The notes under the pieces: model-generated
Database searches by the model: none
What the model was told of the DNA's origin: nothing
The model's input: only the letters and a program-made list of their open reading frames with translations
From: Opitutales bacterium
Lineage (GTDB): Bacteria; Verrucomicrobiota; Verrucomicrobiia; Opitutales; T3Sed10-336
Length of the DNA stretch: 64,000 bases
NCBI GenBank assembly: GCA_007130045.1
Contig: SLTG01000102.1
Coordinates: 1 to 64,000, forward strand
Reading direction: 5' to 3'
In this document: in pieces, positions 15,328 through 25,612 of the stretch
How positions within the stretch are numbered: the stretch's first letter is position 1
How the letters are laid out: each line of letters opens with the position of its first letter
Program-made: the position numbers and the translations under genes

Positions 15328-16434
15328 TCACTTCGCCTGTTTCGAATTGAGGACACCCCGATACCGGTAATACGCCGCGCAAGCGCCTTCCGAAGACACC
15401 ATCGGCGCCCCGAGCGGATGCTCGGGTGTGCAACGGGTACCGAAGGCCGTACATTCAAAGGGCTTCCTGATTCCCTGAAGCACGAGTCCGCTGATGCACT
15501 CCTCCGGCTCCGCGCAGGACTTCCCGGCAAGGCCGAAACGCCGCTCCGCGTCAAAATCATGATACTTATCACGCAATCTCAGCCCGCTGTGCGGAATCTC
15601 GCCGATCCCGCGCCATTTCCGGGATCCGACCTCGAAAACCTCCCGCAGCAATCCGACCGCGTTCCGGTTGCCTTCGGGCCGCACCGACCGCGAATACTGG
15701 TTTTCCACCTCGGCGCGCCCCTCCTCAAGTTGATTTACGCACATCGAGATTCCCTGAAGAATGTCGATGGGCTCGAAGCCCGTCACCACGATCGGAACTC
15801 CGTAACGCGCCGCAAGCGGACGGTATTCCTCGATCCCCATGACCGCGCAAACGTGCCCGGCGCCGAGAAACCCCTGCACCCGGTTGTCGGGCGAGGAGAG
15901 GATCGCCTCCATCGCCGGCGGAACCAACACATGGGAAACGAGCATCGAAAAGTTCGGCAATTTCTCCCGCTCCGCCTGGAACACCGCCATCGCGTTCGCC
16001 GGCGCGGTGGTTTCGAAGCCGACCGCGAAGAAGACCACCTCTTTGTCCGGATGCGCCCGCGCGACATCCAGGGCGTTCATCGGAGAATAAACCACCTTTA
16101 CCTGTCCGCCGTTGGCCTTGACGGTAAGAAGATCGGTGCGGGACCCGGGCACCCGCAACATGTCGCCGAACGAGCAGAGAATGACCCCCGGTCGCCCGGC
16201 GAGTTCGACCGCCTTGTCAATGAGTTCAAGAGGCGTCACGCAAACCGGGCAGCCAGGTCCGTGAATGAGGGCAACCTCTTTCGGCAGGAGTTCCTCGATC
16301 CCGAAACGGATGATGGCGTGGGTTTGCCCGCCGCAAACTTCCATAATCTTCCAGGGACGAGTGACCGTCTTCGCGATTTCACGGGCGAACCGCGCTGCGC
16401 CCTCGGCGTCCCGGTATTCATCGATGTATTTCAT
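15328..16434 (-). CDS. hypD: Hydrogenase maturation protein HypD
   Basis: HypD is an iron-sulfur protein that with HypC assembles the Fe(CN)2CO unit. It has 368 residues from ATG 16434 ([20 protein letters not shown]). Conserved motifs are [49 protein letters not shown], and the late cysteine-rich part with [50 protein letters not shown] given here only as a pattern of several Cys that bind a 4Fe-4S cluster between about residues 315 and 360. ATG overlaps the hypC stop by four bases (ATGA), so the two are translationally coupled. Confidence 0.95.
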   Translation of the reverse strand: MKYIDEYRDAEGAARFAREIAKTVTRPWKIMEVCGGQTHAIIRFGIEELLPKEVALIHGPGCPVCVTPLELIDKAVELAGRPGVILCSFGDMLRVPGSRTDLLTVKANGGQVKVVYSPMNALDVARAHPDKEVVFFAVGFETTAPANAMAVFQAEREKLPNFSMLVSHVLVPPAMEAILSSPDNRVQGFLGAGHVCAVMGIEEYRPLAARYGVPIVVTGFEPIDILQGISMCVNQLEEGRAEVENQYSRSVRPEGNRNAVGLLREVFEVGSRKWRGIGEIPHSGLRLRDKYHDFDAERRFGLAGKSCAEPEECISGLVLQGIRKPFECTAFGTRCTPEHPLGAPMVSSEGACAAYYRYRGVLNSKQAK

Positions 16435-16685
16435 GACGATTCCTCCCGGAGTTCTTCCAGTTCTTCGATTTGCTCCAGGTATTGAAAAACCCGCTTTGCC
16501 TCGTCCTCGTCCACCTTGCTCAGTGCGAATCCGACGTGCACAATCACGTATTCGCCCGGTTGTGCGTCCGGGACGTAAGCGAGGCTCACCTCTTTGACGA
16601 TTCCTCCGAAACTCACCCGTCCGACGATGTCGAACGGCGGCGTGCCGGATACGGAAAGAACTTTGCCTGGGACTGCGAGACACAT
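16431..16685 (-). CDS. hypC: Hydrogenase maturation chaperone HypC
   Basis: An 84-residue small chaperone that carries the Fe(CN)2CO unit with HypD and hands it to the large hydrogenase subunit. The required N-terminal cysteine is present in MCLAVPGKV, and the beta-barrel core continues to [18 protein letters not shown], the typical HypC/HupF pattern. Length is normal. It lies 15 bases downstream of hypF and overlaps hypD by four bases. Confidence 0.95.
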   Translation of the reverse strand: MCLAVPGKVLSVSGTPPFDIVGRVSFGGIVKEVSLAYVPDAQPGEYVIVHVGFALSKVDEDEAKRVFQYLEQIEELEELREESS

Positions 16686-16700
16686 GGTAAAAGTTTAAAG

Positions 16701-19193
16701 TTAAATGTTAAAAGTCGGAAGTTGAGAGGTTTCCGTGTCACAGCGTCCAGAGATATCCGGCGACAGATTCCTGGAGCTCGGCGTCGAATGTCTGATATTC
16801 CTCTGGCTCTCCCTTGATAATAATTCCTTCATCCTTCGCGATCCCGAGACGATCTGGCCGATGGAGATCCCTCCGTCATTGGGCGGGACCTCCCGGTGGC
16901 CGTAAACCTCGAAACCGTCGGCTTTCAGAAGTTGCGCGGCCGTTTCAAACAAGAGTTTGTTCTGGAAGCAACCACCGGTGAGGACGACAGGCAGGTCGTG
17001 GGTTTCGCGGGCGACCGCGAGGATCATCCCGGCGAGCGTGTTGTGGAAGCGCCTGGCAATGTCCGCCTTATCCGTTCGGTTCCCAAGCTCTTCCAGAATC
17101 CCGCGAATCATCGGCGCCCAATCGATCACGATCGCGGGGCTTGTTTCATCGGCGTCGATCGGCTCGAACGGCTGCAATTGGAATTCGTAGCGCCCGGACG
17201 CGTTGGACTCGGACGCCAGAAATTCCAGCTTCATCGCGGCCTGAGCTTCGAAGGAAACGGTGTTTCCCAGTCCGAGCAACGAGGCCACTCCATCGAACAG
17301 ACGCCCGGCGCTGCTCGTCTTCGGCGTATTCAATTGGCGAGCGATCATCCGCTCCAGAATCTTCAACTCACGTTCCGGCAATCCGAGGATCGAAAACACC
17401 TCGTCGCGACTGAGCGCCTCTTCCCCGAAAAGTTCCCACAAAAGCCCGAGCGCCGTCAGCGCCGGGCGCCGGATGGCCCTCTCTCCGCCCGGCAAGGAAA
17501 ATTGCCTCAGCGCGGCGCGGCGGCGAAATCCGGGTTGGTCCAGGCTCGCCTCCAGCCACTCCCCTCCCCAAGCGGTTTTGTCCGTTCCGTAACCGGTGCC
17601 GTCCCATGCCACTCCAAGCGCCGGTCCTGCAATCCGGTGTTCCGCCAGGCAGGAGAGAACATGCGCGTGATGGTGCTGAACACGAATCACGGGAAGCCCC
17701 TGCCGCCCAGCCCATACGCTCGACGGATAGTCCGGGTGAAGATCGCACACCACGGCCTCCGGCCGGGCGTGGTAGAGCTGCGAGAGCAAATCGATCGCGT
17801 TCGAAAACGCGGCGCGCGCCGGCGGGGTGGTGAGATCCCCGATGTGCTGACTGGGAAAGAGTCGATCTCCCGCCGTCACCGCCACCGTATTCTTCAGGTG
17901 CGCGCCGACCGCCAGAAGTCGAGGTAGTCCGGCCGGCGCCGGAACCGGGGCCGGCGCGTACCCCCTGGCGCGTCGAAAAACCACGGCCTCGCCATTCATA
18001 AATCGCACGACCGAATCGTCCACGGGTCGCGCGATCGGACGATCATGAACGAGGAAACCGTCGGCAATCCCGCTCAGCCGCTCCAACGCCTCCTCATCGT
18101 CGATACAAATCGGCTCGTCGGAAAGGTTTCCGCTGGTCGCAACCAAAACGCCCTGCCAAGCCTCCATCATCAGATGATGGAGCGGCGCGTAAGGGAGCAT
18201 TATGCCCAAAAGCGGGCTCCCGGGCGCAACGTAACGACTTACCCCGACCGGGTCCAACGCACGGCGCGAGGCAAGAACGATCGGCGCCCTTGCCGAACCA
18301 AGCAGTTCCGCTTCCCGGGGCGAGAGCGCACAAAGCCGGCGAGCGGCGGCACTGTACGGGACCATTAACGCAAACGGTTTCTCTTCGCGGTGTTTTCGCT
18401 CCCGCAAGGTCTTTACCGCGTCGTCATTGGCGGCATCGCACATCAGGTGAAATCCTCCGATGCCCTTAACCGCAAGAATCTCGCCGTGACGCATGCGCCC
18501 GATCGCGCGCAGGAGCGCGGTTTCTTTGTCCGCGACCTTTGTTCCCCGCCGGTCCAGAAAGCTCAGATGCGGTCCGCAGTCCGGACAGGCAACCGGCTGG
18601 GCATGAAAACGCCGTTCGGCCGGGTTCTCGTATTCGGCGCGGCACGCCGGACATAACGGAAATTTTCGCATCGTCGTCGCCGGACGGTCGTACGGAATCG
18701 ATTCGATGATCGAGTAACGCGGGCCGCAATTCGTACAATTGATAAACGGATATCGGTATCGGCGGTCCGCCGGATCCCGCATCTCGCGAAGGCAATCCGG
18801 GCAGACAGCGAGATCGGGCGGTATCGCGGCCTCGATGCCCGAGCGGTTCCCGCCGCCCAGGATCGCGAATCCGTCTCCGGCATTCACGTTCGGCGAGCCC
18901 GGACAGGTATCCAACTTGTAAATACGGTCTATCTTCGCCGCGGGCGGCGACTCCGCACGAAGCGCGACCTCAAACCGGTCGAGCACGTCCACCGGAGCGA
19001 GCGCGGCGATCAGCACGCCTTTGGCGTCGTTCAAAACCCATCCGCGAATTCCGAAACGATTAGCCAGGCGGTACACAAAAGGACGAAACCCCACCCCCTG
19101 GACCGTTCCCTCCACCCGCATACAAACCTCCTGATCGGCGCCGTCTTCTGAAAGGTCCGCACTGGAATCAAGATTCTGTCGGGACATGGACAT
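16701..19193 (-). CDS. hypF: Carbamoyltransferase HypF
   Basis: An 830-residue enzyme that makes a thiocarboxamide on the HypE C-terminal Cys from carbamoyl phosphate and ATP. Domains in order: an acylphosphatase-like domain (about 25-110, [18 protein letters not shown]), a double zinc finger (about 130-215, [32 protein letters not shown]), a YrdC-like domain (about 225-410, [12 protein letters not shown] and [13 protein letters not shown]), and a Kae1-like domain (about 440-790, [15 protein letters not shown] and [10 protein letters not shown], then [10 protein letters not shown]). All catalytic regions are present. The tail after [11 protein letters not shown] runs about 40 residues longer than usual, without recognisable features. 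It follows hypB by 21 bases. Confidence 0.95.
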   Translation of the reverse strand: MSMSRQNLDSSADLSEDGADQEVCMRVEGTVQGVGFRPFVYRLANRFGIRGWVLNDAKGVLIAALAPVDVLDRFEVALRAESPPAAKIDRIYKLDTCPGSPNVNAGDGFAILGGGNRSGIEAAIPPDLAVCPDCLREMRDPADRRYRYPFINCTNCGPRYSIIESIPYDRPATTMRKFPLCPACRAEYENPAERRFHAQPVACPDCGPHLSFLDRRGTKVADKETALLRAIGRMRHGEILAVKGIGGFHLMCDAANDDAVKTLRERKHREEKPFALMVPYSAAARRLCALSPREAELLGSARAPIVLASRRALDPVGVSRYVAPGSPLLGIMLPYAPLHHLMMEAWQGVLVATSGNLSDEPICIDDEEALERLSGIADGFLVHDRPIARPVDDSVVRFMNGEAVVFRRARGYAPAPVPAPAGLPRLLAVGAHLKNTVAVTAGDRLFPSQHIGDLTTPPARAAFSNAIDLLSQLYHARPEAVVCDLHPDYPSSVWAGRQGLPVIRVQHHHAHVLSCLAEHRIAGPALGVAWDGTGYGTDKTAWGGEWLEASLDQPGFRRRAALRQFSLPGGERAIRRPALTALGLLWELFGEEALSRDEVFSILGLPERELKILERMIARQLNTPKTSSAGRLFDGVASLLGLGNTVSFEAQAAMKLEFLASESNASGRYEFQLQPFEPIDADETSPAIVIDWAPMIRGILEELGNRTDKADIARRFHNTLAGMILAVARETHDLPVVLTGGCFQNKLLFETAAQLLKADGFEVYGHREVPPNDGGISIGQIVSGSRRMKELLSRESQRNIRHSTPSSRNLSPDISGRCDTETSQLPTFNI

Positions 19194-19214
19194 CGGTGAT
19201 CGGAAAAGGCATTT

Positions 19215-20090
19215 CTAGAGAGATTGAGGGGCGGCGGCGCCCTGGCGGCGGCCGGATCCCTCCAATGGTTCGGCAAGATAGGCGTACCATTGATCCATCC
19301 CCTCCCCGGTTCTTGATGAAAGCTCGATGACGCGAGCCTGCGGCGCGATCCGCGCCAGATTTTTCAATACGCGATCGCGGTCGAATCCGGAAGCCTCCGC
19401 GAGATCGGTCTTGGTCAGAAGCACCAGGTCGGCGGCCTTGAATACCGGGGGATACTTCAGAGGCTTGTCTTCTCCCTCGGGAACCGAATGGAGCACAACT
19501 CGCAAACATTCGCCCAAATCGAAGGATGCCGGGCAGACGAGGTTTCCCACGTTCTCGATAAAGAGCAGGTCCACCTTCTCCAGATCGAGAGCTTCCGCCG
19601 CGGTCGCCACCATCCTCGCATCGAGGTGGCACAGGGTGCCGGTGGTGATCTGGACGGCCTCGGCTCCGCGGCCGCGCAGGCGTTCGGCGTCGTTTTCGGT
19701 TGCCAGGTCGCCGACGATGACCGCCGACCGGATCCCGTCCGGCACGTCCTCGAGCGTCCGTTCAAGCAACGCCGTCTTTCCCGCCCCGGGCGAGGAAAGG
19801 AGATTGATCACACGCACGTTCTTCGCCCGGAAGAAGCCGCGGTTCTGTTCGGCCAGCCGGTCGTTTGCGCCGAGTATCCCGCGGTTCACCGCAAGCGTTC
19901 GTGTCGCACCCGGATCGGAATCGCCTTCGATCCCATCGTGCGGGTGTGAATGCCCGTGAACGTGCGCGTGGCCGTCTTCGCTCCGGTGGATGTGGAAGTG
20001 GCTCGAATGCCCCTCCGTCCGCTCCGGATCGGTATATCCGGTATGGACGTGAAACGGTTCCTCCCGATTGCAGCCGCAGGTGTCGCACAT
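19215..20090 (-). CDS. hypB: Hydrogenase nickel incorporation GTPase HypB
   Basis: A 291-residue GTPase that delivers nickel to the hydrogenase large subunit together with HypA. The N-terminus carries MCDTCGCN, the high-affinity CxxCGC nickel motif, followed by a histidine-rich nickel-storage stretch between about residues 13 and 50 with many HxH units. The GTPase domain has a P-loop LLSSPGAGKT, a switch region GDLATENDAERL, metal site GTLCHLDARM, FIENVGNLVCPASFDLGE and the base motif TKTDL. The start at 20090 begins exactly at the nickel motif; a longer frame upstream overlaps hypA and is not needed. Two bases separate it from the hypA stop. Confidence 0.95.
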   Translation of the reverse strand: MCDTCGCNREEPFHVHTGYTDPERTEGHSSHFHIHRSEDGHAHVHGHSHPHDGIEGDSDPGATRTLAVNRGILGANDRLAEQNRGFFRAKNVRVINLLSSPGAGKTALLERTLEDVPDGIRSAVIVGDLATENDAERLRGRGAEAVQITTGTLCHLDARMVATAAEALDLEKVDLLFIENVGNLVCPASFDLGECLRVVLHSVPEGEDKPLKYPPVFKAADLVLLTKTDLAEASGFDRDRVLKNLARIAPQARVIELSSRTGEGMDQWYAYLAEPLEGSGRRQGAAAPQSL

Positions 20091-20092
20091 GA

Positions 20093-20437
20093 TCAAATTA
20101 CCTCCAATTGAGCTATTTCCAGTTCGCGCCCCCGAAGAATCTCGGCATCCAGGCTGCCGCATCGGGGACATTCAAAAACAGAGTCCGGCGGTTCGAAATC
20201 AAGCCCGCACGCCCGGCAACGACAGCCCGCCGATACCTCCTCGATCATGAGGGTCGCCTCCGCCGTGACGGGATTCTCGTCGCGAAGCACCCTGAACGCG
20301 AACTCCATCGCCTCCGGAACCACTCCGGCAAGCGCGCCCGCCTTCACCCGAATCAACCGGATCCGCGCCGCGCCCGCCTTCACCGCTTCCGAAAGCGCGA
20401 TTTCGAGAATATTTCTGGTCAGGCTGACTTCGTGCAT
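20093..20437 (-). CDS. hypA: Hydrogenase nickel incorporation protein HypA
   Basis: A 114-residue nickel-binding and zinc-binding partner of HypB. It starts MHEVSLTRNILEIAL, in which His2 and Glu3 form the nickel site. A zinc ribbon lies at about residues 71-93 (CRCRACG and CPRCGS). It is the first gene of the minus-strand hypABFCDE operon. Upstream, 20438-20624 is the presumed promoter region followed by the second MITE; no regulator is encoded nearby. No hydrogenase structural genes lie in the window, so the enzyme it matures is elsewhere. Confidence 0.95.
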   Translation of the reverse strand: MHEVSLTRNILEIALSEAVKAGAARIRLIRVKAGALAGVVPEAMEFAFRVLRDENPVTAEATLMIEEVSAGCRCRACGLDFEPPDSVFECPRCGSLDAEILRGRELEIAQLEVI

Positions 20438-20624
20438 TGTTTAGGCATTCCCCTCGCCACTTGGTAAGCGTGAAACTACGCCTACACCGTCCAAACGTCT
20501 GTGCGCCGCTTGCCAAAGTATTCGCGGTTTTTGCCTGCTTCCGCCGTTCGCTGCCGGAATTCAAGGTGACGATCGACCTGACACGCTCGCGCTTTACGAT
20601 TCACAGAAACGGTCGGGAGTATTC

Positions 20625-20755
20625 TATACTCCCCGTCATCAAGTTTTCGGAAAACACACCCCACCGTGCTTGCGCATGGTCCCTCCCTCTCAAGAGGGGA
20701 ATGATCGAGTATTTGAAGGGGAGTAGAATCCGAAAACCTGATGACGGGAAGTATA
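20625..20755. mobile_element. 131-bp MITE-like repeat, copy 2
   Basis: It is the same length as the element at 8919-9049, with about three base differences by eye and the same 27-bp inverted ends. One change, in the ACCGTG/CATGGT hairpin, turns a base pair into a G-T pair, so the fold is kept. It lies between the divergent hypA (-) and yheT-like (+) genes and could bring promoter or terminator activity to either. The rest of 20438-20837 shows no gene. Confidence 0.8.
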
Positions 20756-20837
20756 TATTGACGGAAACGTGCCATGACCGGACACAGTCCCGGCTTGCGT
20801 TTTCGTGGCATTCCTGCTCGAAATATCAGGGTGTCCC

Positions 20838-21803
20838 ATGCCTGAAGTCCGGCATTACAATCCTCCCTTCTGGCTGCGGAACGGCCACGTGCAGACGCTG
20901 TGGCCGGCCCTCTTCCGGCGGATCGATGATGTCGATCCCGTTCGCGAGCGGCTCGCCACGGAGGATGACGATTTTCTGGACCTGGATTGGTATAGGGGCG
21001 GCAACGACCGTTTGCTGGTGATCTCACACGGTCTGGAAGGCAGCTCACGGCGTCCCTACGTCATGGGGCTGGCGCGTGCGGCGCTGCGTGCCGGATGGGA
21101 CGCACTGGCCTGGAATTTCAGGTCGTGCAGCGGTGAAATGAACCTCCAACCGCGCTTCTACCACAGCGGCGCCACCGTTGACCTGGATGCGGTCGCCCGG
21201 CGGGCGCTGGCGGACGCCGCGGCGTATCGCACCCTCGCGCTCGCCGGTTTCAGCATGGGGGGCAATCTGACGCTCGTGTATATGGGGCAACAGGGGAACC
21301 GCCTCGATTCCCGCATCGCCGGCGGGGTGACGTTTTCCGTGCCCTGCGATCTCGCAGCCAGCGCCGCCTGCCTGGCCCGTCCCTGGAACCGACTCTATAT
21401 GAGCAAATTCATGCGGGAGTTGCGCCGGAAAATGCGGGCCAAGCACCGGCGATTTCCCGAGATAATTTCTTTGGTCGGTCTGAACGAAATACGCACTTTT
21501 CGCGAGTTCGACGACCGCTACACCGCTCCGTTACACGGTTTCGAGAATGCGGAGGACTACTGGAGCCGCTGCTCGAGCGGACGTTTCCTATCGAACATCA
21601 AAGCGCCCGTGCTGATTCTGAATGCGCTGGACGATCCTTTCCTGGCCGATGGCTGCTATCCTTACGACCAAGTCCGCCGTCTGCCGCACATCACCCTGGA
21701 AACGCCCCGCCGGGGCGGTCACGTGGGTTTCGTCAGTACACGGCGGGACGGTCTTTACTGGTCGGAACAGCGCGCCCTGCAGTTCCTCGCCGAACGAATC
21801 TGA
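20838..21803 (+). CDS. yheT: Alpha/beta hydrolase of the YheT family
   Basis: A 321-residue hydrolase starting MPEVRHYNPPFWLRNGHVQT. The N-terminal NGHVQTLWPALFRR and DDDFLDLDWYRG motifs are those of the YheT/ABHD1-3 family. The catalytic triad is visible: serine in LAGFSMGGNLTL, aspartate in LNALDDPF and histidine in RRGGHVGFV. Such proteins are esterases or lipases of uncertain physiological substrate. The gene stands alone after the MITE. The open frame extends 11 codons upstream, but these overlap no ribosome site. Confidence 0.85.
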   Translation: MPEVRHYNPPFWLRNGHVQTLWPALFRRIDDVDPVRERLATEDDDFLDLDWYRGGNDRLLVISHGLEGSSRRPYVMGLARAALRAGWDALAWNFRSCSGEMNLQPRFYHSGATVDLDAVARRALADAAAYRTLALAGFSMGGNLTLVYMGQQGNRLDSRIAGGVTFSVPCDLAASAACLARPWNRLYMSKFMRELRRKMRAKHRRFPEIISLVGLNEIRTFREFDDRYTAPLHGFENAEDYWSRCSSGRFLSNIKAPVLILNALDDPFLADGCYPYDQVRRLPHITLETPRRGGHVGFVSTRRDGLYWSEQRALQFLAERI

Positions 21804-22048
21804 TCTCCGCTTCTCCCTTAAGAGTGAATGGAGTTCTTTTGTCCGGCCCCATGCCCCTGATCGCGCTGGCCGGCATCCGGACTCCCCAGCCGGTGATAAT
21901 GGCCCGGCGGCGCGACGTCGAACATCCGTATTCAGAGGAGCGAAAAAGGCGTTGGGATAATTGACAAATGATTGCCGCCTGCGTTCGGTGGTGCATTCGA
22001 ACGCTAGTGACTATTCACAGCCTATCTTCGAATAGGAACTCAAGATTG

Positions 22049-23170
22049 ATGCTTCACGAAATAAATCGTACGAAATACGCACTCCGGATCTTTTCCGCCG
22101 CTCTGGCGCCGCTTGTCGTTCCTGCGGTCATCAGCGCGGGTTTCGCGCGGGAAAGCGACGGCGAGGCATTAAACCGATTTCAAAGTCAGTTCGAGGAAAC
22201 CGTTGAAAACGAGGAACGCCCCGATGATGACACTCCGCCGGGAATGGCCTGGATCCCCGGCGGGGAATTTTCGATGGGAGTCGCCGACCCCCGCAAACTT
22301 CCGTCGGGCGGACGCGAAGCCATGGTGGATGCGCGCCCGATCCACAGGGTTTACGTGGACGGATTCTGGATGGACAAGACCCCGGTAACCAATGCGCAGT
22401 TCGCCCGGTTTGTGGAAGAAACCGGATACCGGACCGTGGCGGAACGCCCGCTGGATCCGGCCGATTTTCCCGGCGTGGCGGAGGAGAACCTGGTTCCCGG
22501 CGCTATGGTGTTCACGTACCCCTCACGAGTTGACAACCCGTACAATTTCACGCAGTGGTGGCGTTGGGCACCGGGCGCCTACTGGGACGCCCCCCACGGC
22601 CCCGGCTCTTCAGTCGAGGACAAGCCGGATCACCCCGTCGTGCATATCGCGTGGGAGGACGCGCGCGCTTATGCCAAATGGGCGGGAAAAAGATTGCCCA
22701 CGGAAGCCGAATGGGAGTTCGCGGCCCGCGGCGGCCTGACCGGGAAACCCTATCCCTGGGGCCGGGAATTGCAGCCGGACTCCGAATGGGCCGCCAATAT
22801 CTGGCAGGGTCGGTTTCCCGTCGAAAATACGGCTGACGACGGTTTCGAAGGCCTGGCGCCCGTGGCTCAATTCCCCTCCAACGGTTACGGTCTCTACGAC
22901 ATGGGGGGCAATGTCTGGGAATGGACCGCCGACTGGTATCGCCCCGACACCTATGCCCGCCGGGCGGTTCCCGAAGGCGTAGTGCACAACCCGACCGGCC
23001 CCGACAGCGGTTTCGATCCGCAGGAACCGCAGATTCCCAAACGCGTTACCCGCGGGGGTTCCTTTCTGTGCACCGACCAGTACTGCACCCGCTACATGGT
23101 CGGCACCCGCGGCCGCGGCGAGCCGGACTCGGGCGCCATCCATACCGGATTCCGGCTGGTCCGGGATTGA
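22049..23170 (+). CDS. Formylglycine-generating enzyme (sulfatase-activating)
   Basis: A 373-residue secreted SUMF1-type protein. ATG 22049 is followed by a basic stretch and hydrophobic segment (RIFSAALAPLVVPAVISAGF) acting as a signal or anchor. The FGE-sulfatase domain spans about 70-373: PGMAWIPGGEFSMG, WEDARAYAKWAGKRLPTEAEWEFAARG, GLYDMGGNVWEWTADW, and the active-site segment RGGSFLCTDQYCTRY with both copper-binding cysteines (C341 and C346). Both Cys are needed to oxidise the sulfatase Cys to formylglycine, so this is a genuine maturation enzyme instead of a catalytically silent relative. It requires oxygen, which fits the aerobic heme pathway. Intact sulfatases are not in this window. 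Confidence 0.85.
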   Translation: MLHEINRTKYALRIFSAALAPLVVPAVISAGFARESDGEALNRFQSQFEETVENEERPDDDTPPGMAWIPGGEFSMGVADPRKLPSGGREAMVDARPIHRVYVDGFWMDKTPVTNAQFARFVEETGYRTVAERPLDPADFPGVAEENLVPGAMVFTYPSRVDNPYNFTQWWRWAPGAYWDAPHGPGSSVEDKPDHPVVHIAWEDARAYAKWAGKRLPTEAEWEFAARGGLTGKPYPWGRELQPDSEWAANIWQGRFPVENTADDGFEGLAPVAQFPSNGYGLYDMGGNVWEWTADWYRPDTYARRAVPEGVVHNPTGPDSGFDPQEPQIPKRVTRGGSFLCTDQYCTRYMVGTRGRGEPDSGAIHTGFRLVRD

Positions 23171-23324
23171 ATCACCGAGCAGTCCGCCGGGCTTGGCCTT
23201 TCCAAAGTCGTCGCTACGTTCCGACATAGCGGGAATTCGAATTGCACCCGGCTTCCCGAATCGAAGAGAATCGGGATTTCGGACGCAATGGTCCCCCTGA
23301 GGACCGATCGATTTCCATGGCGCC

Positions 23325-25388
23325 ATGATTGGGTTTAACGACGACTTCGAGGCCGCACCGGCGGTTTCCCGGCTTCTTCCGCGGATTGAGAACACTTTCC
23401 GCGCGAAGGGCTGGCTGCACGAGCGCCTGGAGCTGGAGTACCGGCGCGAGCAGGAAGCGATGGCGAACGCCGTTGCCGCGGCATTCGACGGCGACACATC
23501 CCTCCTGTTCGAGGCCGGAACCGGGGTCGGGAAAAGCCTTGCCTACCTCGTTCCGGCCATCCTGCACGCCCTCGAAAAGGAGCGCCCGTGTATCATATCC
23601 ACAAATACGATATCCCTCCAGGAACAGATCCAGAACAAAGACCTCGAACTGTGCCGGACCCTCTTCGGGAGAACACCCGAACTCGAAGACTGCCGCGAAT
23701 TCCGCACCGCCCTGCTCCTCGGCAAGTCCAACTACCTTTGCACGAATCGCCTGGCACGTGCGATCGAAACGAAGGGCGATCTTTTCGGAGATCCCGAACA
23801 GGAGGAGCTTCACCGGCTGGCGGAATGGTCCCAACAGACCGAAACCGGACTCGTGCAGGAGCTCATCCCGGCGCCGAATTACGAGGTCTGGGAAAACGTG
23901 AACGCCGACTCATCCACCTGCAACCGCAAGAATTGCAGCCCGGAAACCTGTCCCTACCAGCGCGCCCGCGCCCGGCTGAGAAAGGCGAACCTGATCATCG
24001 TCAACCACAGCCTCCTGTTTGCGCTCATCAATGCGACGGGCAGTCCGGACAAAGGCAAAGGGGTTCTTTTCCCCAATGATTTCGTCGTCATCGACGAAGC
24101 TCACACGGTTCCGGCCATCGCGACGGAACACTTCGGGCTCAGTCTCGGTTCGGTAGGGCTGAAAAGGCTTCTGGGATCACTTTACAACCCGAAAAAGAAA
24201 CGAGGCCTGCTTGTCCGCTACGGCAACTCGGCCCATCGGCAGGCCGTCGTGGACGCGGCGGAAGCGGCCGACCAGTTTTTCGATTTCATCCGCGCCCGCA
24301 TCCTGAACCAGCGCGCCATCGTTCGCCTGCGCGAGGAGGGTTGGGCGGAACCGACGCTCGGGCCGCCCTTGCGCTCGCTTATACAACACCTGAACTCAAT
24401 TCTCGACCGCCTGGAGGAGGGCACCGCCCAGGATGAACTCCGGGACCAGAAACGGCGCCTGGAATCGTACTCCACCGGGATCAACCAGTGTCTGAGCCTC
24501 GCGGAGGAGAACCACGTTCACTGGGTCGAGCGCACGGGAAAACAAGGGCAGAACGTCACACTCAGAAACGCGCCGATCGACGTCGCCCCTTACCTTCGCG
24601 AATTCCTGTTTCAACGCGAGACGTCCGTCGTTCTGACGAGCGCCACACTGGCGCCGGCCGGAAACATGGCGGCATTCCAGGCACAGGTCGGGGCGGATGG
24701 CGTGACGGCGGAATTGGTTTCCTCGCCCTTCGATTTCGAAAACAACATGCGGATTTATCAGGCAGCGGATATTCCGCTTCCCAGCGCGGACGAAGGGCGG
24801 CTGTCGCTGGAAAATCTCGCTGATTACATCGTTTTCTGCGCGAGCCGGAATGAAGGCGGCAGCGTGGTTCTGTTCACCAGTTACCAGGACATGCGAAAAG
24901 TCGCGCTCGACGTCGAGGAAACCTTCCAGAAACTCCGGCGACCGTTCTTCATGCAAGGGCGCGACTTTTCCCGCACGGAGCTGACCCGCCGATTCGCCCG
25001 GGCGGGCAACGCGGTTCTTTTTGGAACCGACAGTTTCTGGACGGGCGTGGACGTTCCCGGTCCCGCGCTCTCCCAGGTGATAATCGCGCGCCTTCCCTTC
25101 GAAAACCCGACCCATCCGATCCCCGAGGCGAAGTGCGAATGGATTCGCAACCGGGGAGGCAATCCGTTCGGCGAGTTCACGCTGCCCAAGGCATTGATCA
25201 AGTTCCGTCAGGGAGTCGGAAGGCTGATACGCAAGAAGACGGACCGGGGTGTCGTCACGATTCTCGATTCCCGCGTTTTGCACAAACCCTACGGGAAGCT
25301 GTTTCTCGCCTCGCTGCCGCACGCGAACTACCGGAAGCTCACCCGGTCGAATCGGGAGGACCTTTTCAAACCGTTCCCGAATCCATGA
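23325..25388 (+). CDS. dinG: DinG-type ATP-dependent DNA helicase
   Basis: A 687-residue superfamily 2, XPD/DinG-like 5'-3' helicase. Walker A is FEAGTGVGKSLAYL (about residue 65). The iron-sulfur domain has four cysteines in NYLCTNRL and STCNRKNCSPETCPYQRAR. Motif II is VVIDEAHTV, and late motifs include VLTSATLAP, VLFGTDSFWTGVDVPG and KFRQGVGRLIRK. It should unwind R-loops, D-loops and forked DNA in repair. No exonuclease domain is fused at the N-terminus. ATG 23325 is chosen for lack of a better start. The stop overlaps the next small frame (ATGA at 25385). Confidence 0.9.
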   Translation: MIGFNDDFEAAPAVSRLLPRIENTFRAKGWLHERLELEYRREQEAMANAVAAAFDGDTSLLFEAGTGVGKSLAYLVPAILHALEKERPCIISTNTISLQEQIQNKDLELCRTLFGRTPELEDCREFRTALLLGKSNYLCTNRLARAIETKGDLFGDPEQEELHRLAEWSQQTETGLVQELIPAPNYEVWENVNADSSTCNRKNCSPETCPYQRARARLRKANLIIVNHSLLFALINATGSPDKGKGVLFPNDFVVIDEAHTVPAIATEHFGLSLGSVGLKRLLGSLYNPKKKRGLLVRYGNSAHRQAVVDAAEAADQFFDFIRARILNQRAIVRLREEGWAEPTLGPPLRSLIQHLNSILDRLEEGTAQDELRDQKRRLESYSTGINQCLSLAEENHVHWVERTGKQGQNVTLRNAPIDVAPYLREFLFQRETSVVLTSATLAPAGNMAAFQAQVGADGVTAELVSSPFDFENNMRIYQAADIPLPSADEGRLSLENLADYIVFCASRNEGGSVVLFTSYQDMRKVALDVEETFQKLRRPFFMQGRDFSRTELTRRFARAGNAVLFGTDSFWTGVDVPGPALSQVIIARLPFENPTHPIPEAKCEWIRNRGGNPFGEFTLPKALIKFRQGVGRLIRKKTDRGVVTILDSRVLHKPYGKLFLASLPHANYRKLTRSNREDLFKPFPNP

Positions 25389-25594
25389 ACACCGACGACA
25401 TTCCCCTCCCGCACGGACAGCGGGCGCGATTCATCACGAAAATTCCGGATCGAACCGGGGGTTCGGTCTCCTCGACGCCGAAAACGACGCCGCCGCTCGC
25501 CGAAGCCGAGTTCACGATCGCTTTGAGGGCTTCCGGGATTGTGCCCGTTTCCGGCTGCCCGGCATCGAGGAAGAAGGATTCGGAAGAATTTTGA
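25385..25594 (+). CDS. Small ORF, possibly a truncated hydroxyacyl-ACP dehydratase start
   Basis: A 69-residue frame whose ATG overlaps the DinG stop (ATGA). It begins MNTDDIPLPHGQRARFITKI, which resembles the opening of FabZ/FabA-like dehydratases (a leucine-proline-His-x-proline-like start followed by a strand and a GG turn), but the hot-dog helix and catalytic residues do not follow. It lies just before the acyl-activating ligase gene. It could be the first part of a broken dehydratase from an aryl-polyene-like pathway, or not a gene at all. Confidence 0.3.
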   Translation: MNTDDIPLPHGQRARFITKIPDRTGGSVSSTPKTTPPLAEAEFTIALRASGIVPVSGCPASRKKDSEEF

Positions 25595-25612
25595 GGGCTC
25601 CGAATAAACTCC

